A DNA stretch of 64,000 nt, from contig JAAFJE010000006.1 in the NCBI GenBank assembly GCA_013298025.1, forward strand, positions 178,863 through 242,862. The letters are read 5' to 3'. The stretch's first letter is position 1; each line of letters opens with the position of its first letter. Below are positions 34,801 to 43,017 of this stretch, piece by piece. Below the pieces are notes generated by a model, which was given only the letters and a program-made list of their open reading frames with translations, was not told the origin of the DNA and searched no databases. Source of the DNA: Cytophagales bacterium (GTDB lineage: Bacteria > Bacteroidota > Bacteroidia > Cytophagales > Spirosomataceae). The position numbers and the translations under genes are program-made.

Positions 34801-35142
34801 CCAGATTCCCTTTTTTATCAAGGTTTGGCTTGGTTGCAGTTGGGCGAAAAAGAGAAAGGAGAAGCCATTTTTCATAAACTCATCAAGTTTGGACAAGCAC
34901 ATTTATATGACAAAATCAAGATTGATTACTTTGCGGTTTCGCTTCCTGATTTGTTGGTATTCGATGTAGATTTAGACCAACGTAACCATATTCATTGTCA
35001 ATACCTGATGGGATTAGGACACGTCGGTTTAGGTAATTTCGAGCAGGCGGAGGAGCATTTCGAGCAAGCGTTGTTACGCAACCTCAACCACCAAGGCGTG
35101 TTGAGACACCAAGCGATAGCCTTGTTTTTGCGTGAATTATAA
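31828..35142 (+). CDS. DUF5107 and tetratricopeptide-repeat protein
   Basis: A 1104-residue protein. The N-terminal DUF5107 domain (about residues 1-340) is beta-rich and galactose-mutarotase-like, with PELGGRIQMAYDK, GGIEFNWPQHH and ANPAVKVNDAYQSIFPPDV. From about 450 to the end runs a series of TPR helices (NAMGLWYYKKGQFAQAKPYFEKAI, YNLGLCLKKLGENDKAYTAFY). There is no signal peptide, so it is probably cytoplasmic. The family is uncharacterised but often lies near glycosidases and sugar porters, as here. It may bind or convert a sugar released by the GH2 enzyme. Confidence 0.87.
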   Translation: MNNQPVQAWEETVLIPTYAIGESEKNPMFLEKRVYQGSSGVVYPHAVIEKINDEKQDQAYKAIFIENQYLKIMVLPELGGRIQMAYDKVRERHFVYYNQVIKPALVGLTGPWISGGIEFNWPQHHRPSTFEPVDFTIEANPDGSKTVWVNEVERMFSTKGMAGFTLYPDKAYLEIKGVLYNRTALPQTFLWWANPAVKVNDAYQSIFPPDVYAVFDHGKRDVSSFPIATGTYYKVDYAPGTDISGYKNIPVPTSYMAIQSKYDFMGGYEHDTQGGLLHVANHHVSPGKKQWTWGNGEFGYAWDRNLTDEDGPYIELMTGVFTDNQPDFSWIMPQEERRFTQYFMPYHTLGVVKNASKEAACSLVVTADALHLKVYTTALYEDAQLQLWYADSLLWEESYTISPAQIVEKTLELSIADETQLTLKLYDKQAKLLLSYTPEVPQENALPSPAQAALPPAEVENNEQLFLTGQHIEQYRHATYLATDYYEEALRRDPKDSRCNNAMGLWYYKKGQFAQAKPYFEKAIATLTARNPNPYDSEAYYNLGLCLKKLGENDKAYTAFYKATWSAAWQDVALLELARLKTIAQDYEEALNHVSDALFRNYKSHTARHLKIALLRKLGRIEEALQLAEESIRLDKFTMGAYVEKCLLLPQEENLLSLKKLMRGYVHNYLEYAFDYLEAGLWDECQTLLQWYVADAPVVYPMVHYVQAFAAAQQGDLQKRQVYLALGKASNPDKVFPNRLTELNVLLWATAQTSEDGNVYYFLGNFWYAHRQYAEAIACWEACTRLLPEFPTSLRNLSLAYHNKEQNEQKALEAMEMAYRLDTSDARVLMELDQLYKKLNYPQQERFDLLTSQQAVTVQRDDLYLEWITLHNQLGKFAEAKALLAQRQFHPWEGGEGKVISQFLWSQVALTLQAIRERRWTDAVALLDETIHYPHNLGEGKLYGTQENDICFLRGLIAQLQGKKAEARAYFQQATQGLDEPVQAIFYNDPQPDSLFYQGLAWLQLGEKEKGEAIFHKLIKFGQAHLYDKIKIDYFAVSLPDLLVFDVDLDQRNHIHCQYLMGLGHVGLGNFEQAEEHFEQALLRNLNHQGVLRHQAIALFLREL

Positions 35143-35145
35143 TCC

Positions 35146-35171
35146 GTAGAGCCGATGCACCGCATCGGCTG
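35146..35171. repeat. Short GC-rich palindrome, copy 1
   Basis: GTAGAGCCGATGC, ACC, then GCATCGGC: an 8-bp perfect stem (GCCGATGC/GCATCGGC). It begins 4 bp after the DUF5107 stop. A near copy lies at 35221-35243 and a relative with the same GTAGAGCCGA start at 38133-38180. Confidence 0.75.
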
Positions 35172-35220
35172 ATAAATTATTGAGTTGAGAGTTAGTAAAT
35201 GAGTGATTCATATTTTCATT

Positions 35221-35243
35221 CAGCCGATGCACCGCATCGGCTG
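35221..35243. repeat. Short GC-rich palindrome, copy 2
   Basis: CAGCCGATGC, ACC, GCATCGGCTG repeats the same stem as the copy at 35146-35171. It lies between the convergent DUF5107 and AraC genes. Confidence 0.75.
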
Positions 35244-35311
35244 AATGAATGTAAAATTGAATATTTTGAAAAATACAAGAAAAAAACATTAATAAATCAC
35301 AATTCACTAAC

Positions 35312-36202
35312 TCACAACTCATTAGCTCGCCTTTGCCGAAAAGAACGAGGCGATAAGCCCATGATATTAGAAAAGGCCCGACTAAAATGATAAGGGTCTT
35401 GGTAGCCCACTTGGTAAGCCACTTCTTTGATGCGAAGCGTAGTGTTTTCGAGCAATTGGCAGGCGTGTTGCATTTTTAAGAAGGTAAAAAAATGAATCGG
35501 TGTACTTTGAATTTTTTCTTTAAACATCATCGAAAAATAAGAAGGCGACATCCCTGCTACTTGGGCAAGTTCGTCTAAGGTAAGGCTCAAAGCGATATGT
35601 TCTTTCATATAGACAATCACCTTGCTGATGGGGTCGTTGGTGGGTTGTTCTTGGGAATGCGGATGATAAATGGTTTTGCAAAAAGAAGCCAAATAATGCC
35701 CCAGTCCGAGGTTGGCATATACCATGTTTTCTTCGTTGTAAGACATTTCGATATACGCCAATAACTCATAAAATTTTTGCGAACGAGTAGGGTCTGGTTC
35801 AACAAACAAGGGGGTAAAATTTAGGTTTTCACGATACACCAAACGCATATATTCTGCTGCCATGTTGCCAGCAAAATGTACCCAATAAATGCTCCAAGGA
35901 TTGTGTCGAGAAGCACCGTATTGATGTGGATGTAAAGCAGGAATGATGAAAAACTGGTTGGCTGTGACGCTATAAGTCTGATTATCAATCGTAAACCAAC
36001 CTTCACCGTTGGTACAGTAAATCAAAATGTATTGTTCACACCCCTGCATACGCTCTCGCAAATGAAACGAAGCTTTGGGATAATACCCAATATCGGTCAT
36101 ATAAAGCCCACGACACAAAGGATGATTTTCGTTGAAATCTATCAAATGCTTGGGCAATACAAAGGAGCGTTGTCCGACAAAGCCTTCTTGTTTTTGTAAC
36201 AT
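35312..36202 (-). CDS. AraC family transcriptional regulator
   Basis: A 296-residue regulator. The N-terminal AraC-type cupin (about residues 30-130, TNGEGWFTIDNQTYSV, FFIIPALHPHQYGA) binds a sugar in this family. The C-terminal double helix-turn-helix is LTLDELAQVAGMSPSYFSMMFKEK and LRIKEVAYQVGYQDPYHFSRAF. It is divergent from the MFS porter with only 44 bp between start codons, so it probably controls that porter and itself, and perhaps the GH2/DUF5107 genes. Confidence 0.9.
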   Translation of the reverse strand: MLQKQEGFVGQRSFVLPKHLIDFNENHPLCRGLYMTDIGYYPKASFHLRERMQGCEQYILIYCTNGEGWFTIDNQTYSVTANQFFIIPALHPHQYGASRHNPWSIYWVHFAGNMAAEYMRLVYRENLNFTPLFVEPDPTRSQKFYELLAYIEMSYNEENMVYANLGLGHYLASFCKTIYHPHSQEQPTNDPISKVIVYMKEHIALSLTLDELAQVAGMSPSYFSMMFKEKIQSTPIHFFTFLKMQHACQLLENTTLRIKEVAYQVGYQDPYHFSRAFSNIMGLSPRSFRQRRANEL

Positions 36203-36246
36203 AGTAGCGATTACTAACTAAGGATTTTTTTAAACAAATTTAACGC

Positions 36247-37572
36247 ATGAAAAATAATACACAATACGCTTTTTTGATTGCTGGTATATCGGCATTGGGA
36301 GGCTATTTATTTGGCTTCGACTTTGCTGTGATTGCTGGAGCGTTGCCTTTTTTGAAAGAAATTTTTGCTTTGAATGCGTGGTGGGAGGGATTCCTCACAG
36401 GAACGTTGGCGATTGGCTGTATGATAGGATGCGTTGGGGCAGGGCAATTGGCCGATAAATATGGTCGCAAACCTGCCTTGATGCTGGCGGCACTCATCTT
36501 TGCATTGTCGTCATTAGGCATGGCATTTGCCAATAACCTGACTTTTTTCCTAATCATGCGATTGATGGCTGGCGTTGGCGTAGGCATGGCTTCAATGCTC
36601 AGTCCGATGTACATTGCTGAAGTGTCACCTGCCGAAATGCGTGGGAGAAATGTGTCTATCAATCAGTTGACGATTGTTTTTGGTATTTTGATTACCAATT
36701 TGGTAAACTACGCCCTTGCCGACTTGGGTCAAGATGCTTGGCGATGGATGTTTGGCTTGGGAGCTGTGCCTTCTCTGGGCTTTTTGTTGGGCTTGTATTG
36801 GCTGCCCGAAAGTCCAAGATGGTTGATTTTGCACAATAGACAAGCGGAGGCTTTGCAAATTTTACAAAAAATCGGAGGAGAATCGTATGCCAAACAAACC
36901 CAACAGCAAGTAGAAGCAACGACGCAACGCCAAACCGCTGATGCCCGTCTTTTCGACCCGAAATACCTTTCTGTGATAGCAGTAGGAGCAGGCTTGGCGG
37001 TATTCCAACAATTGTGTGGCATCAATGTGGTATTTAATTATACGGCTACCATTTTTGAATCGGTTGGGGCAAATCTCAATAGACAATTGTTTGAAACCGT
37101 TGCCATTGGCTGCGTGAACGTACTTTTTACGATACTTGCTATGTGGCAAGTGGATAAGCTCGGCCGAAAACCTTTGATGCTGATTGGCTCTTTGGGTTTG
37201 TCGGTGGCTTATGTTGTTATTGCCTTATTCCTTTACCAGCAAGTTGCTCCTTGGTTGCTGTCTGTAGTTGTACTCATCGCTATTGCTACGTATGCTTCCA
37301 CTCTAGCCCCTGTAACGTGGGTTTTAATTGCCGAAATATTCCCCAATGCAGTACGGAGCAAGGCAACTTCATTTTCGATTTTGTGCTTATGGGGTGCGTA
37401 TTTTGTGTTGGTGTTTACCTTCCCGATGCTTGCCGAAAGCTTAGGCACGTATGGGCCTTTTGGCTTATATGCCTTGATATGCCTGTTGGGATTTGTGTTT
37501 ATCAAAACCAAGGTAAAAGAAACCAAAGGCAAAACCTTAGAAGAAATGGATGAGGTTTTTGTGGGACACTGA
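36247..37572 (+). CDS. MFS sugar porter (sugar:H+ symporter type)
   Basis: A 441-residue protein with 12 predicted membrane helices. It has the sugar-porter signatures LGGYLFGFDFAVIAGAL, ADKYGRKPALM, MYIAEVSPAEMRGRNVS, LPESPRWLI, QQLCGINVVFNY and PVTWVLIAEIFPNAVRSKA. It probably imports a mono- or small oligosaccharide with protons. The exact sugar is not readable. The AraC gene is divergent from it, and a long hairpin follows. Confidence 0.93.
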   Translation: MKNNTQYAFLIAGISALGGYLFGFDFAVIAGALPFLKEIFALNAWWEGFLTGTLAIGCMIGCVGAGQLADKYGRKPALMLAALIFALSSLGMAFANNLTFFLIMRLMAGVGVGMASMLSPMYIAEVSPAEMRGRNVSINQLTIVFGILITNLVNYALADLGQDAWRWMFGLGAVPSLGFLLGLYWLPESPRWLILHNRQAEALQILQKIGGESYAKQTQQQVEATTQRQTADARLFDPKYLSVIAVGAGLAVFQQLCGINVVFNYTATIFESVGANLNRQLFETVAIGCVNVLFTILAMWQVDKLGRKPLMLIGSLGLSVAYVVIALFLYQQVAPWLLSVVVLIAIATYASTLAPVTWVLIAEIFPNAVRSKATSFSILCLWGAYFVLVFTFPMLAESLGTYGPFGLYALICLLGFVFIKTKVKETKGKTLEEMDEVFVGH

Positions 37573-37611
37573 GCAAATAGAATGCTTTTGTTGTATCGGA
37601 TGGCAGATTTT

Positions 37612-37665
37612 TGATGGTATAATTTTTGGGAAAATAAAGCCATTTCCCCAAAAATTATACCATCA
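37612..37665. terminator. Bidirectional terminator between the porter and SCP2-like genes
   Basis: TGATGGTATAATTTTTGGG and CCCAAAAATTATACCATCA form a 19-bp stem around an AT-rich loop. The genes on both sides converge on it, and T runs occur on both strands. Confidence 0.75.
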
Positions 37666-37675
37666 TATTATTAGG

Positions 37676-37957
37676 CTAACTAAACAACTCTTTTAATTTG
37701 AGAGCTACCATAACATCGCCAGCAAAAAATATTTTTCCTGTAATGACCGCCGACATCGGGTCGAGAATGCCGTCTATCAACGATGCCAAAACCGTTTCGG
37801 TTGTTCTAAACGAACAATCGGCGGTTTGGTAGGTTTCTTTCACCGAACCTTTTTTACAAATATGAATACTCCCTTCGGGCAAATCGAATCGTACCGAACC
37901 GCCCAATTGCACTAACTTATCGCTGTGTGCTGCTATTTTATTGATGATTCTTTCCAT
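37676..37957 (-). CDS. SCP2-like sterol-transfer-domain protein
   Basis: A 93-residue protein that looks like a compact SCP2 domain: VRFDLPEGSIHI, then TADCSFRTTETVLASLIDGILDPMSAVITGKIFFAGDVMVALKLKELF. The family binds hydrophobic ligands in a tunnel. No function is assignable. It is monocistronic. Confidence 0.75.
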   Translation of the reverse strand: MERIINKIAAHSDKLVQLGGSVRFDLPEGSIHICKKGSVKETYQTADCSFRTTETVLASLIDGILDPMSAVITGKIFFAGDVMVALKLKELFS

Positions 37958-38456
37958 GATTAAATGTTGTTTGGGGTGATAAATTACTTATATCAAAGCT
38001 AAAAAATAAAATTTATTATCAAAAGCGAAATTTCGCTAAATATATATATTTCGCTAAAGCTTTCTGTTAAATGTTATCTGTATTTATTTATGCCATGCGT
38101 ATGAAAATCCGTAAAACCATTATACCCATAAGGTAGAGCCGAGGCAATGCCTCGGCTCTACGCATTGCCTCGGCTCTACTACGCAAAATAAATTCTCCTA
38201 CCTGTGATTTTTTTACACTCACTGCGAATAATTAGGCAAATGAAGTTTTACTTTAATTATTTGGAAGATGAACATGAATAACTTTACTTCAACCGCAACA
38301 CTGTTTCTATCAGTCAAGCCTTTAGGGCAAAGTATGCTACAAGATTTTTTTTGAAGGCAATAAAAAAGCAATCCTAGAGCCAACTAGAGGCTACGCAATA
38401 GGGAATTAAACATCATGCACAGAGAGATGAGTTCATAAAAAAAGGTTTTCGGCACT
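37958..38456. other. 499-bp intergenic region with palindromes
   Basis: It contains AGCGAAATTTCGCT (38025-38038), a perfect 14-bp palindrome followed by a TATATATATTTCGCT relative, and the GC-rich palindrome at 38133-38180. A 28-codon frame at 38268 (MNMNNFTSTATLFLSV) has no support as a gene. I see no convincing promoter for the sigma gene. Confidence 0.5.
38133..38180. repeat. GC-rich palindromic repeat with a repeated right arm
   Basis: GTAGAGCCGAGGCA and its complement (TGCCTCGGCTCTAC) form a 14-bp stem with a one-base centre at 38133-38161. The right arm is then repeated (GCATTGCCTCGGCTCTAC). It is related to the two GTAGAGCCGATGC copies near 35150-35240 and is probably a small dispersed element. 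Confidence 0.75.
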
Positions 38457-38966
38457 ATGATGAGCGACAAAGAACTAAGCCAACATTTTCACCAAATCAT
38501 TGAAAAACACAAAGGGATTTTGTTTAAGGTTGCAAAAACCTATTGCCAAAATGATGACGATAGACAAGACCTTTTACAAGAAATGATGATACAGATTTGG
38601 AAATCATTACACAAGTACAATGATACTTTTGCTATCACAACGTGGTTATACCGTATTGCTTTAAATGTAGCTATCTCATTTTATAGAAAAAATGTCAACA
38701 GACAACAGCTAAACATTCCTTTAGTTGAAGAAATGGCATCTATCCGAGAAGAAGAGTATAACACAAAACACGAGCAAATAAGCCTCTTAAATAAGTTTAT
38801 TGCTGAACTCAACGACCTCGACAAAGCCCTTATGCTACTGTATTTAGAAGATAAAAGTTATGCTGAAATAGCAGAAATCATGGGATTGTCAGTAACTAAT
38901 ATTGGAACAAAATTGGGGCGTATCAAGGAAAAATTAAAATTAAAATTTTCACAAACAAAACAATAA
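38457..38966 (+). CDS. ECF-type RNA polymerase sigma factor
   Basis: A 169-residue sigma-70 family protein. Region 2 is visible (DDRQDLLQEMMIQIWKSLHKYN, TWLYRIALNVAISFYRK, about residues 35-83). Region 4 is DKALMLLYLEDKSYAEIAEIMGLSVTNIGTKLGRIKEKL (about 120-160). It starts MM, so 38457 or 38460 is possible. A membrane-protein gene follows 4 bp after the stop, the usual place for an anti-sigma factor. Confidence 0.92.
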   Translation: MMSDKELSQHFHQIIEKHKGILFKVAKTYCQNDDDRQDLLQEMMIQIWKSLHKYNDTFAITTWLYRIALNVAISFYRKNVNRQQLNIPLVEEMASIREEEYNTKHEQISLLNKFIAELNDLDKALMLLYLEDKSYAEIAEIMGLSVTNIGTKLGRIKEKLKLKFSQTKQ

Positions 38967-38970
38967 ATCC

Positions 38971-39615
38971 ATGAACGAGAGCGAATTAAAATTACTTTGG
39001 CAGTCTGCTAATGAAACGTTGGAACGTAGCCTACAAATAAATAAAAATAATGCAGATGAAATCACACGCTTGAAAGTACAGCATGTTCTTGCTTCAATGA
39101 AACCAACGAAAGTGTTTATACTTATGTTAGGGATTATTTGGGTAATAGGACTTGGCAGTATTTTATCTAATTTCATAGATAAGATTAGCCTGTTTTTTGT
39201 ATTTTCAGCAGCCATTCAACTATTGCTCACAGCTATTGCTATAGGCATATATGTGTATCAGCTAGACCTTATCAACAAAATTGATTTTAGTGAGCCCGTA
39301 CTAACGATTCAGGAGAAAGTTTCAAAACTTAGTATATCTACGCTTAACGCAACCCGACTGCTCTTTTTGCAACTGCCTGTTTGGACAACTTTTTATTGGA
39401 ATGAGCAAATGTTTGCTGGCAACAATGGGTTATTATGGATATTACAAGGCATCGTTACGTTGTTGTTTGTGTATCTTGCATTGTGGTTGTTTGTCAATAT
39501 CAAATACGAAAATCGAAACAAAAAATGGTTTCAGTTGATATTTAGAGGCAAAGAATGGCAACCCATTCTTCAATCTATGGAGTTTTTAGACCAACTCAAA
39601 CAATACCAAGAATAA
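38971..39615 (+). CDS. Membrane protein paired with the sigma factor
   Basis: A 214-residue protein. The N terminus (NESELKLLWQSANETLERSLQINKNN) is soluble and helical, followed by about four membrane helices (about residues 45-185). It does not show a zinc-binding anti-sigma or FecR domain. The 4-bp spacing to the sigma gene makes it a candidate anti-sigma or sensor protein of a Bacteroidota-specific type. That is inference from operon structure. Confidence 0.75.
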   Translation: MNESELKLLWQSANETLERSLQINKNNADEITRLKVQHVLASMKPTKVFILMLGIIWVIGLGSILSNFIDKISLFFVFSAAIQLLLTAIAIGIYVYQLDLINKIDFSEPVLTIQEKVSKLSISTLNATRLLFLQLPVWTTFYWNEQMFAGNNGLLWILQGIVTLLFVYLALWLFVNIKYENRNKKWFQLIFRGKEWQPILQSMEFLDQLKQYQE

Positions 39616-39780
39616 GGCAAAAAACGCCAACAAGGAAAAAGCAAAAAAGCGATAAGACAAAATCCTACCGCTTTCGACGAACGAGAACCACTTATTTTAT
39701 TAACTAGCTACCAATAAGCAGAGCGTTTGATGCGTTCAGGGTTGATATAGGGGTAATTAAACGCTCTACCTTACTCAGTG

Positions 39781-40704
39781 TTATTTCTGATGATAACTGA
39801 TATATTGGTTTTGAAAGCTTCCATCATCATACAAATCTACTACGGCATAACCTGCCTCGGTGTGCTGGTATTTACCAAACCACCACCTGCCCGATACCGC
39901 ACCGTTGCAACAATACGAAACACCGTTGTAGTCAACTCGGTCGGTCAAATGAATATGTCCCGAAAGAGCTAATTTTACATTTTTGTGTTTGTAAAATAAT
40001 TCGGCAATGGCCTTGGCATCGGTGTGCATCCAACTGCCCGGTACTTCCCATTTGCCATTGTTGCTGTTGTCGCCATCGAAAAACACACAAGCCGATAAAA
40101 TAGGAATATGCGAAGTGACTAAAACAGGCTTATTTTCAGGAATTTGTGCCAATTCTTTTTTGAGCCAATCGAACTGCTCTTCGTCTAAATGAGCGGTGTA
40201 CCAAGAACCATCTTTTTTCTTTTGTACACTATCGAGCATAATAATATGCCATTGTGGCGTTGCGTAGCTATAGTAACGGCGGTTCATGGCCATTTCGTCC
40301 ATTGCCCATCGTTTGCCATCTTCAAAAGTCTTTTGGCTATCGCCTTCACAACAAATATCGTGGTTGCCTACACAATGGATAATAGGTAAACTATTTTCGC
40401 TTTTGAGTACTTCATTAAACAACTTCCACTGCTTATCGGTATTGTGAATGGTGCGTTTGTGGGCATCCATTACACAGTCGCCAGAGTTGATAACTAAATC
40501 AGGTTTTACGTCTAGCGATTGCAAATGATGCAGACAAGTTTCAAAACCTTTGGCTGCACCAATGAGCGGTTGTATATGTACATCGGTAATATGGGCAATC
40601 CTAAGAATACGTTGTGGCTGTGTGTGTTGTGCTTGTGCCAAGGACGACAACGACAAGCCTCCTGCCGTAAGGGCTAAGTGTCGTAGTAAGTCTCTTCTTT
40701 GCAT
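39781..40704 (-). CDS. Tat-exported calcineurin-like metallophosphoesterase
   Basis: A 307-residue protein with a twin-arginine-like signal (MQRRDLLRHLALTAGG). Metallophosphoesterase motifs follow in order: HITDVHIQ, NSGDCVMD, VGNHDICC, VTSHIPIL and LSGHIHLTDR. These are the usual di-metal ligands. The substrate (phosphodiester or monoester) is unknown. It is divergent from the GH1 gene. A possible Bacteroidota -7 box for the GH1 gene lies in the 257-bp gap. Confidence 0.9.
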   Translation of the reverse strand: MQRRDLLRHLALTAGGLSLSSLAQAQHTQPQRILRIAHITDVHIQPLIGAAKGFETCLHHLQSLDVKPDLVINSGDCVMDAHKRTIHNTDKQWKLFNEVLKSENSLPIIHCVGNHDICCEGDSQKTFEDGKRWAMDEMAMNRRYYSYATPQWHIIMLDSVQKKKDGSWYTAHLDEEQFDWLKKELAQIPENKPVLVTSHIPILSACVFFDGDNSNNGKWEVPGSWMHTDAKAIAELFYKHKNVKLALSGHIHLTDRVDYNGVSYCCNGAVSGRWWFGKYQHTEAGYAVVDLYDDGSFQNQYISYHQK

Positions 40705-40886
40705 AAATATATGATAAAATTTAGTGTTGGAATGAGGGATAATGCTTGTGCCACTGCCTTTGTCGATACAAAATTGTACATTTTATATAACTAGATGATT
40801 GGCAGAGAATTAAGGAATTGTAAAATAAAAGACGGTATGTAAAGGCTGTGTCAAAAATTTAACATAACTATGTCACAAACATTTCA

Positions 40887-40894
40887 TACTTTTG
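40887..40894 (+). promoter_or_regulatory. Candidate Bacteroidota -7 element for the GH1 gene
   Basis: TACTTTTG matches TAnnTTTG and lies 67 bp before the GH1 ATG. A TTG -33 box is not clear at the right spacing, so this is only a plausible promoter. Confidence 0.4.
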
Positions 40895-40961
40895 TCGCCC
40901 ACAAAAAATACGCAGGGGCTTAGGTTGGTGTCATGAATAAAGTTGCACCCATAGTAATAAG

Positions 40962-42311
40962 ATGAAAACAGAACCATTACATAAATCAGATTTTGGAAAC
41001 GACTTTGTTTGGGGAGTAGCTTTATCGGCTTTCCAAAACGAAGGTGCTTGGAATATCGACGGCAAAGGCGAATCTATTTGGGATAGATTTAGTCACCGAA
41101 AAAACAAAATACTCGACGGTGGCAATGCCGACACCGCCACCGATTTTTATCATCGCTACGAGCAAGATATTATCATAGCCAAAAACCTTGGTTTCAAAGC
41201 ATTTCGTTTTTCTTTTGCTTGGACGAGAATTTTGCCTTTAGGCGTTGGACCAATCAATCCGCAAGGCATCGCTTTTTACCATCAATTAATAGATACCTGC
41301 TTGGCACATGGCTTAGAGCCTTGGGCAACGATTTATCATTGGGATTTGCCCCAAGTACTCGAAGACCAAGGCGGCTGGACAAACCGAGCCATAGTCGATT
41401 GGTTTGCCCAATACTGCGAAGTACTTACCACAGAGTTTGCCGCCAAAATCAACTATTGGATGGTACTCAACGAACCCGCAGGCTTTACGGGTTTGGGTTA
41501 TATGACAGGCTATCATGCACCGGGCCGCCTAGGCATGAGCAATTTTTTGCCTGCGGTGCATCATGCTGCTTTATGCCAAGCCGAAGGTGGGCGTATTGTG
41601 CGTAAAAATGTACCTAATGCCGTGGTGGGTACTACCTTTTCGTGTTCGCATATCGAGCCACATACCCATCGCTACGCCGACATACATGCCGCCAAAAGAG
41701 TAGATGCTTTATTGAATCGTTTATTTATAGAACCCAGTTTGGGCTTGGGGTATCCAGTAGAGGATTTGCCTTTTTTACAAAAAATGATTCAAAAATATGT
41801 ACAGCCCGAAGACTGGCAAAACTTGGCATTCGATTTTGATTTTATAGGTTTGCAAAACTATTTCAAACTGGTGATGAAAGGCGTATGGTGGATGCCTTAT
41901 TTGAAAGCCGTTGAAGTAAAACCCCATAAACGTAAAATAACCGACCTTACGCATTTGGGCTGGGAAGTATCGCCCGATGGTATGTATCAAATCATCCAGC
42001 AGTTTGCCCAATATAAAGGGGTTAAAAAGATTCTTATTACCGAAAATGGTGCGGCTTTTAAAGATGTAGTCAGGCATGGCGAAGTGCACGATACACAACG
42101 AGTGGCTTTTTTTGAAGCGTATTTACAAAGCATTCGGCAAGCCATGCACGATGGCATCGACATTGGAGGCTACATGGCTTGGACACTCACCGATAACTTT
42201 GAATGGCGAGAAGGCTACGGCCCTCGTTTTGGCTTGGTTTATGTTGATTATGCTACCCAAGCACGCATCATCAAAAATTCGGGTAAATGGTTTCAGCAGT
42301 TTTTGGCTTAG
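40962..42311 (+). CDS. Glycoside hydrolase family 1 beta-glucosidase
   Basis: A 449-residue GH1 enzyme. The acid/base motif is VLNEPAGF (E171) and the nucleophile motif is LITENGAAF (E361). The start has FVWGVALSAFQNEGAW, and WTLTDNFEWREGYGPRFGLVYVD is near the end. It has no signal peptide, so it probably works in the cytoplasm on imported beta-glucosides or similar. The GH16 beta-glucanase at 14492 could supply such oligosaccharides, but the link is not shown by position. Confidence 0.95.
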   Translation: MKTEPLHKSDFGNDFVWGVALSAFQNEGAWNIDGKGESIWDRFSHRKNKILDGGNADTATDFYHRYEQDIIIAKNLGFKAFRFSFAWTRILPLGVGPINPQGIAFYHQLIDTCLAHGLEPWATIYHWDLPQVLEDQGGWTNRAIVDWFAQYCEVLTTEFAAKINYWMVLNEPAGFTGLGYMTGYHAPGRLGMSNFLPAVHHAALCQAEGGRIVRKNVPNAVVGTTFSCSHIEPHTHRYADIHAAKRVDALLNRLFIEPSLGLGYPVEDLPFLQKMIQKYVQPEDWQNLAFDFDFIGLQNYFKLVMKGVWWMPYLKAVEVKPHKRKITDLTHLGWEVSPDGMYQIIQQFAQYKGVKKILITENGAAFKDVVRHGEVHDTQRVAFFEAYLQSIRQAMHDGIDIGGYMAWTLTDNFEWREGYGPRFGLVYVDYATQARIIKNSGKWFQQFLA

Positions 42312-42340
42312 GGTATGACAAAACGTTTTGCCATACCTTT
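42312..42340 (+). terminator. Terminator after the GH1 gene
   Basis: GGTATGACAAAA and TTTTGCCATACC form a stem with one mismatch around a short CG centre, followed by TTTT. It directly follows the stop codon. Confidence 0.7.
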
Positions 42341-42534
42341 TATCTACACTTTTCTTTTGTTCTTCTACAGACCCTTGCTTTCACCCCACGCTTTCAGCCA
42401 AACCTAAGTCATATCAAGTAAAATCGAACAGGATTTAATAATAATTTAATAATTGCTTAACTTGTAAACAACGAAAATCGCCAAAAACAAGTCTTGTTCC
42501 ATATAAATAACCTTTAACAACCATATATATCACT

Positions 42535-43017
42535 ATGCGTATTTTGCCTTGCCTCTTCTTGCTTTTTGTAGGCACTACTGCTGTTGCACAGAGTAAAAAA
42601 GACATCCGAAAAAACAAAATCAAAGCCATTACCGAACAAATCACCGACTACGTAGGAGGAAAAGAAATCACCAAGACCGATTCTTATAAAAAATATAACA
42701 AAGAAGGGCAAGTCATAGAAGAAGTAGAATACGATAAAAATGGTAAATTCAAACGTAAAATTGTATCGAAGTACAACGAGTTTGACGACAAAACCGAAGA
42801 AGCCGTTTATGATGCCGAAAATAAGCTAGTAGAGCGGGAAGTCTATAAATACGATTCGTACAAAGAAAAATCGGAAGTATTGCATTACAACGAACGCAAC
42901 GAACTCGACAGCAAAGCGGTGTATGTAGTCAACAGCAACGGACTAAAAACCGAACGCCGTTTATACGATGCCAAAGGGAAACTTTTACAAGTAAAAAAAT
43001 ACATATATGCCTTCTAG
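42535..43017 (+). CDS. Secreted RHS/YD-repeat-like protein
   Basis: A 160-residue protein with a signal peptide (MRILPCLFLLFVGTTAVAQ) followed by about six short repeats of the form YNKEGQVIEEVEYDKNGKF, like the beta-hairpin repeats of MORN or YD proteins. There is no catalytic motif. The last 11 bp overlap the VTC-domain gene, so the two are translationally coupled. It is probably an accessory of that cluster. Confidence 0.75.
   Translation: MRILPCLFLLFVGTTAVAQSKKDIRKNKIKAITEQITDYVGGKEITKTDSYKKYNKEGQVIEEVEYDKNGKFKRKIVSKYNEFDDKTEEAVYDAENKLVEREVYKYDSYKEKSEVLHYNERNELDSKAVYVVNSNGLKTERRLYDAKGKLLQVKKYIYAF

Noticed and set aside
38268..38354. 28-codon ORF MNMNNFTSTATLFLSV
   Set aside because: Too short, with no signal peptide, conserved context or promoter.
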